64,000 nucleotides of DNA from CBDCNH01 sp965219015 (GCA_965219015.1 CBDCNH010000013.1:806001-870000); one strand, 5' to 3'; counted from the first letter of the stretch, positions 47,414 through 56,775 are shown. The notes: generated from the letters alone by a model not told the origin. Numbers and translations: made by a program.

Positions 47414-48268
47414 TCAGGCGCCGCGCGCACAGTCCGCGACCGTGGCAGCAAGGTCGCCGAGGAGCGTGGCGTAGAACCCCGGGCCCGGTGCCTCGCGGTG
47501 CGACGTGCCCTCGACGTCCTGCCCGCGGCCGATGCGGGCGCCGGTGCCTTCGGTGACGGTGGCGACGAACGCGGGGTCGCGGCCGGCCTCGGGGAACACG
47601 CAGACGGCGCCCGCGTCGCGGATCGTCCGGCGGATCCCGGCGATCTGCGCCGCGCTCGGGGTCGCGGCGTCGCCGAGTTCGATGGCGCCCGCGATGTCGA
47701 GGCCGAAGTGGTCGCCGAAGTACCCGAGCGCGTCGTGGAACACGACGAGCGGCACGTCGCGGGCGGGGGCGAGCTCGGCCTTCAGCCGGGCGTCGAGGTC
47801 GGCGATGCCGGCCTCCGCCGCCGTGGCGTTGGCGGCATAGGCGTCGGCGTGGTCGGGGTCGGCCGCGGCGAGCTTGGTCGCGATGACGCCGAGCCACGCG
47901 CGCGCGGTGTCGGGATCGAGCCAGGCATGGGGATCGGTGCCCTCGTCGCCCTCGAACTGCCGCGTCCGGCCGGTGCCGAGGAGCGGCACCGACTTCGAGC
48001 CGAGCCCGTCCGCCACCTTGCCGAGCGCCGGCATCAGCTCCGGCCCGACCCAGAACAGGAGGTCCGCGCCGGCGAGGGCGCTCGCCTGGCTCGGGCGCAT
48101 CTGGAACTCGTGCGGGTCGCCGCCCGCGGTCAGGAGCATGGTGGGCTGGCCCACGTCGCCCATCACCTCCATGACGAGGGACTGGACGGGCGCGAAGTCG
48201 GTGAGGACACTGGGCACGTCGGCCTGGGCGGCGCCGGCGAGGAGGAGGGACGCGATGAGGGAGCGCAT
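47414..48268 (-). CDS. znuA: High-affinity zinc ABC transporter periplasmic binding protein
   Basis: A 284-residue cluster A-I metal-binding protein with signal peptide (about 1-17). Metal ligands are expected from GGDPHEFQMRPSQ (His about 52), TDPHAWLDPDTA (His about 114), VVFHDALGYFGDHFGL (His about 178) and a late Asp/Glu. The acidic/His-rich loop typical of ZnuA is very short here (FEGDEGTDPHAW). Divergent from zur across a Zur-type box; znuB and znuC lie on the other strand. Confidence 0.92.
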   Translation of the reverse strand: MRSLIASLLLAGAAQADVPSVLTDFAPVQSLVMEVMGDVGQPTMLLTAGGDPHEFQMRPSQASALAGADLLFWVGPELMPALGKVADGLGSKSVPLLGTGRTRQFEGDEGTDPHAWLDPDTARAWLGVIATKLAAADPDHADAYAANATAAEAGIADLDARLKAELAPARDVPLVVFHDALGYFGDHFGLDIAGAIELGDAATPSAAQIAGIRRTIRDAGAVCVFPEAGRDPAFVATVTEGTGARIGRGQDVEGTSHREAPGPGFYATLLGDLAATVADCARGA

Positions 48269-48308
48269 GACGGGGTCCGGGGTTGCTGCGGATGACCGAG
48301 TCCTCTAT

Positions 48309-48321
48309 GTGATGATATAAC
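48309..48321. promoter_or_regulatory. Zur-box-like dyad
   Basis: GTGAT-gat-ATAAC is an imperfect dyad with one mismatch, in the 53-bp gap between znuA and zur, and resembles the GTTAT-N3-ATAAC-type sites used by alphaproteobacterial Zur. It abuts the GTG start of zur (48322). Confidence 0.6.
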
Positions 48322-48801
48322 GTGTCAAGCCCGCTCTCCGCCTTCGCCGCCCATGACCACGCGCTCTGCCGGAGCGCAGGGCTCGCCCATGCCGAGGCCG
48401 CCGCGGCGCGGCGGGGCGTGCGGCTCACGGCGGTGCGGCGCCGGGCGCTCGAGATCCTGCTCGAGGCGCACCGCGCGCTCGGCGCCTACGAGGTGCTCGA
48501 CCGGCTCGCGGCCGATGGCTTCGGACGGCAGCCGCCGGTCGCCTACCGGGCGCTCGACTTCCTCGTCGCGCAGGGCTTCGCGCACCGCATCCGCCGGCTC
48601 AACGCCTATGCCGCCTGCACCCGGCCGGGCACGGAGCACGCGCCGGCGTTCCTGATCTGCCGCGGCTGCGACGCCGTCGCGGAGGCCGAGGCGGCGCCGG
48701 TCCGCGCCGCGCTCGACGCCGCCGCGCCGGAAGGCTTCGCCATCGAACGCGCCAGCCTCGAGGCCGAGGGCCTCTGCGCCGCCTGCGGGGCGCGCGCGTG
48801 A
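48322..48801 (+). CDS. zur: Zinc uptake regulator Zur (Fur family)
   Basis: A 159-residue Fur-family regulator with winged helix RGVRLTAVRRRALEILLEAHRALGAYEVLDRLAADG and a dimerisation/metal domain. Structural zinc Cys pairs are Cys113-x2-Cys116 (LICRGC) and Cys152-x2-Cys155 (LCAACG). No in-frame Met is near, so the GTG right after the Zur box is the start. This leaves little room for a leader. It overlaps znuC by 4 bp (GTGA). Confidence 0.9.
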   Translation: MSSPLSAFAAHDHALCRSAGLAHAEAAAARRGVRLTAVRRRALEILLEAHRALGAYEVLDRLAADGFGRQPPVAYRALDFLVAQGFAHRIRRLNAYAACTRPGTEHAPAFLICRGCDAVAEAEAAPVRAALDAAAPEGFAIERASLEAEGLCAACGARA

Positions 48802-49562
48802 GCCTGATCGCCGCCGAGGGCTTGAGCGTGCGCTATGGCGCGGCCGAGGTGCTCGCGCGCGTCGACATGGCCGTCGGGCGCGGCGAGATCGTGACGCTCC
48901 TCGGGCCGAACGGGTCGGGCAAGTCCACGCTCCTGCGCGCGCTCCTCGGCATCGTCAAGCCCTCCTCGGGCCGGGTGGTGCGCGCGCCGGGCCTCGCCAT
49001 CGGCTACGTGCCGCAGCGCCTGGCGCTCGATCCGGGCCTGCCGCTCGCCGTCGGGCGGTTCCTCTCGCTGCCGGTCCGGCGCGCCCCCGCCGACGCGGCG
49101 GCAGCCCTCGCCCGCTGCGGCGTGGCGGGGCTCGAGGGCCGGCAGATGGCGGCGCTCTCGGGGGGGCAGCTGCAGCGCGTCCTTCTGGCGCGCGCGCTCC
49201 TCGGGGCGCCGGACCTGCTGATGCTCGACGAGCCGACGCAGGGGCTCGACCAGCCCGGCGTCGCGGCGTTCTACCGGCTCGTCGAGGCCGTCCGCGCCGA
49301 CACCGGGGCGGCCGTGCTGATGGTGAGCCACGACCTTCACGTCGTGATGCGCGCGTCCGACCGGGTGATCTGCCTCAACGGCCACGTCTGCTGCGAGGGC
49401 GCTCCGCGCGTGGTGGAGAGCGCGCCCGAATACCGCGCGCTCTTCGGGCTCGGCACCGGCGGGGCGCTGGCGCTCTACCCGCACCACCACGACCACGCGC
49501 ACGACCAGGCTCATGCGGCCGACCGGACGCCTGATCACAGCCACGATCACGCCGATGCCTGA
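48798..49562 (+). CDS. znuC: Zinc ABC transporter ATP-binding protein
   Basis: A 254-residue ATPase with Walker A GPNGSGKST, signature LSGGQLQR, Walker B LLMLDEPTQGLDQPG and switch VSHDLHVV. The C-terminus (about 228-254) is very His/Asp-rich, HHHDHAHDQAHAAD followed by HSHDHAD, a metal-binding tail seen in many ZnuC proteins. GTG start. Overlaps both zur and znuB. Confidence 0.95.
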   Translation: MSLIAAEGLSVRYGAAEVLARVDMAVGRGEIVTLLGPNGSGKSTLLRALLGIVKPSSGRVVRAPGLAIGYVPQRLALDPGLPLAVGRFLSLPVRRAPADAAAALARCGVAGLEGRQMAALSGGQLQRVLLARALLGAPDLLMLDEPTQGLDQPGVAAFYRLVEAVRADTGAAVLMVSHDLHVVMRASDRVICLNGHVCCEGAPRVVESAPEYRALFGLGTGGALALYPHHHDHAHDQAHAADRTPDHSHDHADA

Positions 49563-50337
49563 GGCGTTCCTCGTCCGCGCCGGGCTCGCGGGGCTCGGGC
49601 TCGTCGCGGCGGCGGGCCCGCTCGGCTGCTTCGTCGTCTGGCGCCGGATGGCCTATTTCGGCGACGCGACCGCCCATGCGGCGATCCTCGGCGTGGCGCT
49701 GGCGCTCGGCTTCGGCGTCTCCGTCTTCGCCGGCACGCTCGGCGTCGCGGTGCTGATGGCGCTGACCGTGGCGGGCCTTGCGGGGCGCGGCTGGGCGATG
49801 GACACCACGCTCGGCGTCCTCGCCCATTCCGCGCTCGCCTTCGGCCTCGTCGCGGTGTCCTTCGTCCACGGCCTCCGGATCGACCTCTCCGCCTATCTCT
49901 TCGGCGACATCCTCGCGGTCACGAATGGCGACGTGGCGGTGGTCTGGGCGGGCTCCGCCGCGGTGCTGGCGCTTCTCGTCTGGCGCTGGCAGGCGCTCGT
50001 CGCCACGACCGTGAGCACCGACCTCGCGCAGGCGGCGGGGCTCGACCCGGCGCTCGAGCGGCGCGTCCTGACGCTGGCGCTCGCCGTCGTGGTGGCGGTG
50101 GCGATCAAGCTCGTCGGCGCGCTCCTCATCGCGGCGATGCTCATCATCCCCGCGGCCGCCGTCCGCCCCTTCGCGCGCGGGCCGGAGGCGATGGCGGCGC
50201 TCAGCGTCGCGGCGGGCGCGCTCGCGGTGATCGCGGGGCTGGCAGCCTCGCTGGCGCTCGACACGCCGTCGGGGCCGTCGATCGTCGCGGCGGCGGCGAT
50301 CCTCTTCGGGGCGGGCGCGGTGCTCCGGCCGCGCTAG
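49555..50337 (+). CDS. znuB: Zinc ABC transporter permease
   Basis: A 260-residue ABC-3 family permease with about eight membrane segments; LGCFVVWRRMAYFGDATAHAAILGVALALGF and KLVGALLIAAMLIIPAAAVRPFA are characteristic. The ATG at 49555 overlaps znuC by 8 bp; an upstream in-frame ATG inside znuC is less likely. Its TAG stop overlaps, on the other strand, the TAG stop of the epimerase gene. Confidence 0.93.
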   Translation: MPEAFLVRAGLAGLGLVAAAGPLGCFVVWRRMAYFGDATAHAAILGVALALGFGVSVFAGTLGVAVLMALTVAGLAGRGWAMDTTLGVLAHSALAFGLVAVSFVHGLRIDLSAYLFGDILAVTNGDVAVVWAGSAAVLALLVWRWQALVATTVSTDLAQAAGLDPALERRVLTLALAVVVAVAIKLVGALLIAAMLIIPAAAVRPFARGPEAMAALSVAAGALAVIAGLAASLALDTPSGPSIVAAAAILFGAGAVLRPR

Positions 50338-51335
50338 GCGTATTCGCGCCGGTACCAGGCGACGAACGCCGCGACGCCCTCGGCGAGCGGCGTGCGCGGC
50401 AACGGGCCGACCAGCGCCTCCAGCAGCGCCGTGTCGGCCCAGGTCGCGGGCACGTCGCCCGCCTGCATCGGCAGGAGATCCTGCCGCGCGGTGCGCCCGA
50501 GCGCCTCCTCGATGGCGACGATGAAGTCGCCGAGCCGCACGGGGGCGCCGTTGCCGACGTTGACGACGCGGAACGGCGCCACCGGCGAGAGGCTGTCGCC
50601 CTCGACGGGCGCGCCCGCGACCGGGGCCGCGTCGACCAGCCGCCGGATGCCCTCGACGAGATCGTCGACGTAGGTGAAGTCGCGCTGCATGTCGCCGCGG
50701 TTGTAGACCTCGATCGGCCGGTCCTCGAGGATGGCGCGGACGAACTTGAAGAGCGCCATGTCGGGCCTCCCCCAGGGCCCGTACACGGTGAAGAAGCGGA
50801 ACATCGTCACTGGCAGCCCGTAGAGATGCGCGTAGGAGTGGGCCATCGCCTCGGTGGCCTTCTTCGTCGCCGCGTAGAACGACATCGGATGGTCGGCGGC
50901 GTCGGTCTCGGCGTAGGGCATCTTCTCGTTGGCGCCGTAGACCGAAGAGGTGGAGGCGAGGAGGAGGTGCCGCGGCGGCGTCGCGCGGGCGGCCTCCAGA
51001 AGCTCGAACGTGCCGACGAGGTTGGCCTCGACGTAGCTCCGCGGCGCGTCGATCGAGTGCCGCACGCCGGCCTGCGCGGCGAGATGGACGACGACCTCGG
51101 GCGTCTCCTCGGCCATCAGCCCGGCGAGCCGCTCGGGCTCCTCGAGCCGCGCGTGGACCGGCGAGAACCCCTGCGACTGCGACAGCATCGCGTGCCGGCG
51201 GGTCTTCAATGCGACGTCGTAGTAGTCCGTCATCGCGTCGAGCCCGATGACGCGGAAGCCGTCGGCGAGAAGCCTGCGGCAGGCGTGGTAGCCGACGAAT
51301 CCCGCCGATCCGGTGACGAGGGCGGTCTCGGTCAT
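50334..51335 (-). CDS. UDP-glucuronate 4-epimerase-like NAD-dependent epimerase
   Basis: A 333-residue extended SDR: VTGSAGFVGYHACRRLL (residues 7-23), LDAMTDYYDVALKTRRHAML, VVHLAAQAGVRHSIDAPRSYVEANLVGTFELLEAAR, ASTSSVYGANEKMPYAE, YAATKKATE with Tyr154 and Lys158, and FRFFTVYGPWGRPDMALFKF. The LDxMxxYYDxxLKxxR segment is characteristic of CapI/GAE enzymes producing UDP-galacturonate. It is apart from the glycan island but could feed it. Confidence 0.88.
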   Translation of the reverse strand: MTETALVTGSAGFVGYHACRRLLADGFRVIGLDAMTDYYDVALKTRRHAMLSQSQGFSPVHARLEEPERLAGLMAEETPEVVVHLAAQAGVRHSIDAPRSYVEANLVGTFELLEAARATPPRHLLLASTSSVYGANEKMPYAETDAADHPMSFYAATKKATEAMAHSYAHLYGLPVTMFRFFTVYGPWGRPDMALFKFVRAILEDRPIEVYNRGDMQRDFTYVDDLVEGIRRLVDAAPVAGAPVEGDSLSPVAPFRVVNVGNGAPVRLGDFIVAIEEALGRTARQDLLPMQAGDVPATWADTALLEALVGPLPRTPLAEGVAAFVAWYRREYA

Positions 51336-52288
51336 CAGTACCCCCGTGCGCGGTCCACCAGATCCAGAAGCGGCAGCCCCGCCTCGGCCCGCCGCACGTT
51401 TTCGGCGATCTTGCGCGCCGCCGAAGCCGGCCGGGTTGCGGCCGCCACGTGCGGTGTGACGGTTACGCGCGGGTGCGTCCAGTAGGGATCGTCCTTTGGG
51501 AGGGGTTCGATGCGAAAGACATCGAGCGTTGCGTGTTCGATGTGCGCCAGATCGAGCGCGGCGCGCAAAGCGGCGTCATCGACGAGTCCGCCGCGGCCGG
51601 GATTGATGACGACCGCGCCGCGGGGCAGGCGGGCGAGCGCCGCGGCATCGAGGAGGTTCTCCGTCGCGGGCGTCAGCGGCACGAGGAGGACGAGGATCTC
51701 GGCCGCGCCGAGCGCCGTCGAGAAGCCACCCGGACCGCTGAGGCACGCCACCCCCCGGATGCGCTTCGGCGACCGCGACCAGCCGGTCACGCGGAAGCCG
51801 AGCCCCGCCAGCGCCGCCGCGACCGCAGCACCGAGCGCACCAAGGCCGAGCACGGTCACCCGGCGCTCGCTGGCAAGCGGCGGCGCGGGGTCGTCACGCC
51901 ATACGCCGGGCGTGCCCCGGATCCAGCGGTCGAGCCCGATGTGATGGCGGAGCACCTGCGCCAGCACCCACTCCATCATCGCGCGCGTCATCGCCGGGTC
52001 GACCATGCGGGCGAGCGGCTGGGTCAGCGTCGGGTTGCCCGCGACCTCCTCGACGCCCGCCCAGAGGTTCAGCACCGCATGGCATCCCGTATAGGGCGCA
52101 AAATCGGTCAGCCCGCCGTCGCGCGCGTAGAGGAGGTAGCGCACGTCCTCCGGGGCGCCCACGGCGTCGGAGATGACCGCGGGGACGCCCGCCTCCGCGA
52201 ACGCCGCGCGCAGCGGCGCCTCCCAGTCGCGCCAGAGCGCCGGGCCGCCGGCGAACCAGACGCGCGGCTTAGCGCGGCCGGTGGACAT
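51335..52288 (-). CDS. D-2-hydroxyacid dehydrogenase, GhrA-like glyoxylate/hydroxypyruvate reductase
   Basis: A 317-residue enzyme with a C-terminal-type NAD-binding domain: VTVLGLGALGAAVAAALAGLGFRVTGWSRSPK (about 143-175), then LPRGAVVINPGRGGLVDDAALRAAL and DVFRIEPLPKDDPYWTHPRVTVTPHVAAATRP, which carries the catalytic His. Short N-terminal domain as in GhrA. It overlaps rodA by 20 bp, so it is the last member of the mre-mrd-rod operon; a direct link with cell shape is not evident. Confidence 0.88.
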   Translation of the reverse strand: MSTGRAKPRVWFAGGPALWRDWEAPLRAAFAEAGVPAVISDAVGAPEDVRYLLYARDGGLTDFAPYTGCHAVLNLWAGVEEVAGNPTLTQPLARMVDPAMTRAMMEWVLAQVLRHHIGLDRWIRGTPGVWRDDPAPPLASERRVTVLGLGALGAAVAAALAGLGFRVTGWSRSPKRIRGVACLSGPGGFSTALGAAEILVLLVPLTPATENLLDAAALARLPRGAVVINPGRGGLVDDAALRAALDLAHIEHATLDVFRIEPLPKDDPYWTHPRVTVTPHVAAATRPASAARKIAENVRRAEAGLPLLDLVDRARGY

Positions 52289-53408
52289 GCGCGCTCTGCG
52301 CCAGCCCGAAGCCCGCGAGGAGCACGAGCATCGCCGAGCCGCCGTAGCTCACGAGCGGCAACGGCACGCCGACGACGGGGGCGAGCCCCATCACCATCGC
52401 CATGTTGACCGCGAAGTAGAAGAAGAAGTTGGCCGCGATCCCGAGCGTCAGCAGCGCCGCGAAGCGGTCCTTGTTCTGCAGCGCCGAGATCACGCAGAAA
52501 GCGACAATGCCGACATAGAGCGCCAGCAGCGAGAACGCGCCGACGAAGCCGAACTCCTCGGCGAGCGTGGTGAAGATGAAGTCGGTGTGCTTCTCGGGCA
52601 GGAAGTTGAGCCGGCTCTGCGTGCCCTGCATGAAGCCGCGCCCCGCCCAGCCACCCGAGCCGAGCGCGATCTTCGCCTGGCTGATGTGGTAGCCCGCGCC
52701 GAGCGGGTCCGAGCCCGGGTCGAGGAAGGTGTCGATGCGGCGGAACTGGTAGTCCTTGATGAGCTGCCACGGGGTGCCGCGCGAGGCGAAGACGGTCGTC
52801 ACGAGTCCGCCCGCCGCCGCGAGCACGCCCGCGAAGTAGAGCCAGTGGACGCCCGCCGCGAACATGATGACGCCGCCGCCGGCGACGAGGAGGATCGCAG
52901 TGCCGAGGTCGGGCTGCTTCAGGACGAGCGCGGTCGGCACGAGGATGATGACGAGCGGGATCAGCACGAAGAGCGGCCGCGACCGAAGCTTCGGGCCGAT
53001 CCAGTCGTAATACGCGGCGAGCAGCATCACGAGCGTGATCTTCATCAGCTCCGATGGCTGCAGGCGGATCACGCCGAGGTCGATCCAGCGTTGCGCGCCC
53101 ATCCCGACGTCGCCGAAGAACTCGGTCGCGAGGAGGAGCGCGATGGACGCGCCATAGGCCACGCCCGCCATGTTGCGCCAGAACCAGATCGGCACGAAGC
53201 CGATCACGAAGAGCATCGCCATGCCGAAGGCGAAGCGCTTCATCTGCGGTTCCGCCCAGGGCTGCAGCGTACCGCCGGCAACGGAATAGAGCATCAGGAA
53301 CCCGACGCCCGCCACCGCGGTGAGGAGCAGGATGACCGGCCAGTTGAGGTAGAGGAGCTTCGACGCGCCCATCGGCACGCGCTTGACGGTCGAGGCGAGG
53401 TAGGTCAC
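52269..53408 (-). CDS. rodA: Peptidoglycan glycosyltransferase RodA
   Basis: A 379-residue SEDS protein with about ten membrane helices. DVGMGAQRWIDLGVIRLQPSELMKI, KQPDLGTAILL, LGAGYHISQAKIALGSGGWAGRGFMQGTQSRLNFLPEKHTDFIFTTLAEEFGFVG and PLPLVSYGGSAMLVLLAGFGL are signatures of RodA. It polymerises lipid II for cell elongation with PBP2. GTG start overlapping the mrdA stop. Confidence 0.95.
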   Translation of the reverse strand: MTYLASTVKRVPMGASKLLYLNWPVILLLTAVAGVGFLMLYSVAGGTLQPWAEPQMKRFAFGMAMLFVIGFVPIWFWRNMAGVAYGASIALLLATEFFGDVGMGAQRWIDLGVIRLQPSELMKITLVMLLAAYYDWIGPKLRSRPLFVLIPLVIILVPTALVLKQPDLGTAILLVAGGGVIMFAAGVHWLYFAGVLAAAGGLVTTVFASRGTPWQLIKDYQFRRIDTFLDPGSDPLGAGYHISQAKIALGSGGWAGRGFMQGTQSRLNFLPEKHTDFIFTTLAEEFGFVGAFSLLALYVGIVAFCVISALQNKDRFAALLTLGIAANFFFYFAVNMAMVMGLAPVVGVPLPLVSYGGSAMLVLLAGFGLAQSAHVHRPR

Positions 53409-55345
53409 GCGCGGTCCTGGCCGCTGGCGGGTGCCGCGGCGTTGCCGACGGGCAGGTCGCGGCGCTCGTTCTCGATGCGGGTGCGCTGGCTCTCGGGATA
53501 GGCGGTCAGCGGCGGGAAGCCGCCGTTCAGCGTCTGCAGCACGATGTCGCGCGCGATGGGCGCTGCCACCGCCGAGCCGCCGCCGCCGTGCTCGACGATG
53601 ACCGACACCGCGACGGTCGGCGCCTCGACGGGCGCGAAGGCCACGAAGAGCGCGTGATCGCGCCGGATCCACGGCAGCTGGTCGTTCGAGATCACGCCCC
53701 GCGCGCGCTCGGCCATCGTGATGTTGCGAACCTGGCTGGTGCCGGTCTTGCCCGCCATCCGCATCGCGGGATCGACGATGCGGCTGCTGTACGCCGTGCC
53801 GCGCTGCGAGTTGATGACGTTCGTCATGCCGCGCCGCACGGCGGAGAGCGCGCCCGGGCTGATGCCGAGCGGCGCTCCGCCCGTCGGCTGCGTGGGGATG
53901 CCGTCCACGGCGCGAACGAGCCGCGGCGCGACCGCCCGCCCGCTCGCGACCCGGGCGGTCATGATCGCGAGCTGCAACGGCGAGGCGAGCACGAGGCCCT
54001 GGCCGATGGCGGAGTTGAGCGTGTCGCCGATGACCCAGTCGCTGCCGCGGTTGGCGCGCTTCCAGTCCTTCGTCGGCGTCAGCCCGTCGGCCACCGCCGA
54101 GAGCGGAAGGTCGTGATGCACGCCGAGGCCGAGCTTGTTGGCCATCGCGGTGATCTTCTCGATGCCGACGCGCTGCGAGATCTCGTAGAAAAACACGTCG
54201 CAGGATTGCGTGAGCGCCATCTGCAGGGGCAGCCAGCCGTGTCCCGCGCGCTTCCAGCAGTGGAAGCGCCGGCCCGAAATGTCGAGGTGCCCCGGGCACC
54301 AGAACGTGTCGTCGGGGGTGATCGAGCCCGCTTCGAGCGCCGCCAGCGCCGTCACCATCTTGAACGTCGAACCGGGCGGATAGGTGCCCTGCACCGTCTT
54401 GTTGGCGAGCGGGCGGTGGTCGTCTTGCGTGAGGCCGCGGTAGTCCGTCGAGGTGATGCCGCGCACGAAGAGGTTCGGGTCGAACGACGGCGCCGAGCCG
54501 AGAGCGAGGATGTCGCCCGTCGGCACGTCGATGACGACCGCCGCCGCCGAGGCGTCGCCGAGCCGGGCCTGCACATAGGACTGCAGCTTCGCGTCGATGG
54601 TCAGTTCGACATCGGCGCCGGCCTCGCCCTCCTTGCGATCGAGTTCGCGCATCACCCGACCGACCGCGTTGACCTCGATGCGCTTCGATCCCGCGCGGCC
54701 GCGCAGCACGCCCTCCATCTTGGTCTCGACGCCGACCTTGCCGATCTGGAACTTCGGGATCTGCAGGAGCGGATCGGGATCCTCGAGCTTCGAGAGATCG
54801 TAGTCGCTGACCGGACCCACGTAGCCCACCACATGCGCGAGATCGGCGCCGAGCGGATAGCGCCGCGAGAGCCCGACCTCGGGCGTCACGCCGGGGAGGG
54901 CGGGCGCGTTGACCGCGACGGCCGAGAGCGCGTCCCAGCTCAGCCGGTCGGCGACGGTGATCGGCACGAACGGGCTCCGGCGCTGGACCTCGCGCAGCGC
55001 GCGGTCGATCTCGTCGGCGGGGAGCGGGACCAGCTCCGCGAGCTTGGCCAGCACCGCCGGCACGTCGCCCGCGTCCTCGCGCACGATCACGACGCGGTAG
55101 TTCTGCTCGTTGCCCGCGATGACCGTGCCGTATCGGTCGGTGATGAGCCCGCGCGCGGGCGGGATCAGGCGGATGTTGATGCGGTTCTCGTCGGCGAGGA
55201 GGCGGAACTGGTCGGCCTGGTCGACCTGCATGTACCGCATCCGCAGCCCGAGCGCCGCCACGACCGCCGCCTGCGCCGCGCCGAGAAGGAGCGCCCGCCG
55301 CCCGATGCCGCGGGTGCGGTCCTCGGTCTCGCGGGGTCGTCTCAC
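53405..55345 (-). CDS. mrdA: Penicillin-binding protein 2
   Basis: A 646-residue class B PBP: N-terminal membrane anchor (about 18-34), dimerisation domain, and transpeptidase domain with the active Ser326 in GSTFKM, SCD at 381-383 and KTG at 533-535. It cross-links peptidoglycan together with RodA. GTG start at 55345, overlapping the mreD stop; a longer in-frame extension lies entirely inside mreD and is rejected. Ends with short Ala-rich tail. Confidence 0.95.
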   Translation of the reverse strand: MRRPRETEDRTRGIGRRALLLGAAQAAVVAALGLRMRYMQVDQADQFRLLADENRINIRLIPPARGLITDRYGTVIAGNEQNYRVVIVREDAGDVPAVLAKLAELVPLPADEIDRALREVQRRSPFVPITVADRLSWDALSAVAVNAPALPGVTPEVGLSRRYPLGADLAHVVGYVGPVSDYDLSKLEDPDPLLQIPKFQIGKVGVETKMEGVLRGRAGSKRIEVNAVGRVMRELDRKEGEAGADVELTIDAKLQSYVQARLGDASAAAVVIDVPTGDILALGSAPSFDPNLFVRGITSTDYRGLTQDDHRPLANKTVQGTYPPGSTFKMVTALAALEAGSITPDDTFWCPGHLDISGRRFHCWKRAGHGWLPLQMALTQSCDVFFYEISQRVGIEKITAMANKLGLGVHHDLPLSAVADGLTPTKDWKRANRGSDWVIGDTLNSAIGQGLVLASPLQLAIMTARVASGRAVAPRLVRAVDGIPTQPTGGAPLGISPGALSAVRRGMTNVINSQRGTAYSSRIVDPAMRMAGKTGTSQVRNITMAERARGVISNDQLPWIRRDHALFVAFAPVEAPTVAVSVIVEHGGGGSAVAAPIARDIVLQTLNGGFPPLTAYPESQRTRIENERRDLPVGNAAAPASGQDRA

Positions 55346-55881
55346 AGCCGCCGTCCCATCGCGTCGACCGCACCCGGAGCGGCCTTGCGGACGCCGAGTG
55401 CCGCCTTCGAGAGCGCCACGACCACCGGATAGGCGAGCGCGGTCAGAGCGAGCTGCCCCGCCGCCAACCCGAGCCCCGCTTCGGGCACCATCGCCACGAG
55501 CAGCACGGCCCGGTTGACCGCGAACATCGCCAGCATCACCAGTGCCACCATCGCCCATTCGAGCCAGAACGGCAGGGCGCGCGCAAGCGGCTCGCGGCTG
55601 CGGAGGATCTCCGAACCGAGGAGCACGATCAGCGCCCAGAGGCCGGGCGGGCGCATCGCGAGCAGGTCTTCCACGAGGAACACGACCGCGATCAGCAGGA
55701 CCGGCACGTAATCCGGCCGGCGCAGCACCCAGGCGAACGCGACGCAAAGGAGCAGGTCCGGCCCCGCCCAGGACGACGGCACCGTGCTGAGCGGCAGCAT
55801 CCGCACGAAGACGAGGAGCGCCGCCGCGAGCACGAAGAGCGCGCGGAAGGCCCAGCGGCCGGCGAGAAGGCGCTCGATCAT
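55342..55881 (-). CDS. mreD: Rod shape-determining protein MreD
   Basis: A 179-residue hydrophobic protein with five or six membrane segments. LLCVAFAWVLRRPDYVPVLLIAVVFLVEDLLAMRPPGLWALIVLLGSE is typical of MreD. Small and poorly conserved family, but the position between mreC and mrdA, with 4-bp overlaps at both ends, makes the call secure. Confidence 0.92.
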   Translation of the reverse strand: MIERLLAGRWAFRALFVLAAALLVFVRMLPLSTVPSSWAGPDLLLCVAFAWVLRRPDYVPVLLIAVVFLVEDLLAMRPPGLWALIVLLGSEILRSREPLARALPFWLEWAMVALVMLAMFAVNRAVLLVAMVPEAGLGLAAGQLALTALAYPVVVALSKAALGVRKAAPGAVDAMGRRL

Positions 55882-56768
55882 CGCTCGGCCAGCGAGGCAG
55901 GCGGACCGGCTGCGGGCGGGATCAGCCCGCCCGGATCGGCGATGCGTTCGGCGGGATGGCTGCGGAGCACGCGCAGGAAATCGAGCCGCTCGTAATCCGC
56001 CGCGAGCCGTACCCGAAGCCGCCGGTCGGGCCCCTGCGCGACCTGGCCCACCAGCACCCCGGCGGGAAACACGCCGCCGTCGCCGGAGGTCACGACCCGG
56101 TCGCCCGGCCGCACGAGATCGGGCTTCTCGAGGAAGTCGAGCGGCGGTGCCGCGCTGTTGTCACCCGCGAGGATCGCCTTCTGTCCCGAGGGCTGGATCG
56201 TCACCGGCAGCCGGCTGTTGGCATCGGTCAGCAGGATCACCCGTGCGCTCGCCCGTCCCACGCCTGAGATGCGGCCGACGAGCCCGAGCCCGTCCATCGT
56301 CGCCCAGCCGTCCTCGATGCCGTCGCGCGCGCCCACGTTGAGGAGCACCGACTGCCGGAACGGCGAGCCCGCATCCGCCATCACCACGCCGGTCACATGC
56401 GTCAGCGTCGGATCGAGGCGGACCTGGTTGAGGTCGAGGAGCTTGGCGTTCTTCTGCTCGAGCTGCAGGGCCGCTTCCTTCCATGCCTTCATCTGCTGCA
56501 GCTCGCGGCGCAATTCCTGGTTCTGCTCGAGGACGCGGGTGTAGGACTGGAACCCCTCGACCATCGCCACCGCCTTGGTGACGGGCACCAGCGCCCATTC
56601 CATGTTGGGCACGACACGGTCGATGAAGGCGGCGCGGAACCGCTCGACGCGCGGGCTGTCGACGCGCGAGACCGCAAACACCAGCGCCAGCACGCCCGCG
56701 AGCGTGAACACGAGCACGCGGCGGACGGTGCCAACGTAGTCCTGCTGTCCGTTGCGGTCGCGGGCCAT
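55878..56768 (-). CDS. mreC: Rod shape-determining protein MreC
   Basis: A 296-residue protein with one N-terminal membrane segment (about 12-32), a coiled coil (about 70-105, EQNQELRRELQQMKAWKEAALQLEQKNAKLLDL) and two periplasmic beta barrels with GVVMADAGSPFRQSVLLNVGARDGIEDGWATMDGLGLVGRISGV and VTSGDGGVFPAGVLVGQV. It links MreB to the periplasmic elongasome. Starts 7 bp after mreB. Confidence 0.95.
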   Translation of the reverse strand: MARDRNGQQDYVGTVRRVLVFTLAGVLALVFAVSRVDSPRVERFRAAFIDRVVPNMEWALVPVTKAVAMVEGFQSYTRVLEQNQELRRELQQMKAWKEAALQLEQKNAKLLDLNQVRLDPTLTHVTGVVMADAGSPFRQSVLLNVGARDGIEDGWATMDGLGLVGRISGVGRASARVILLTDANSRLPVTIQPSGQKAILAGDNSAAPPLDFLEKPDLVRPGDRVVTSGDGGVFPAGVLVGQVAQGPDRRLRVRLAADYERLDFLRVLRSHPAERIADPGGLIPPAAGPPASLAER

Positions 56769-56775
56769 GCGCGCC

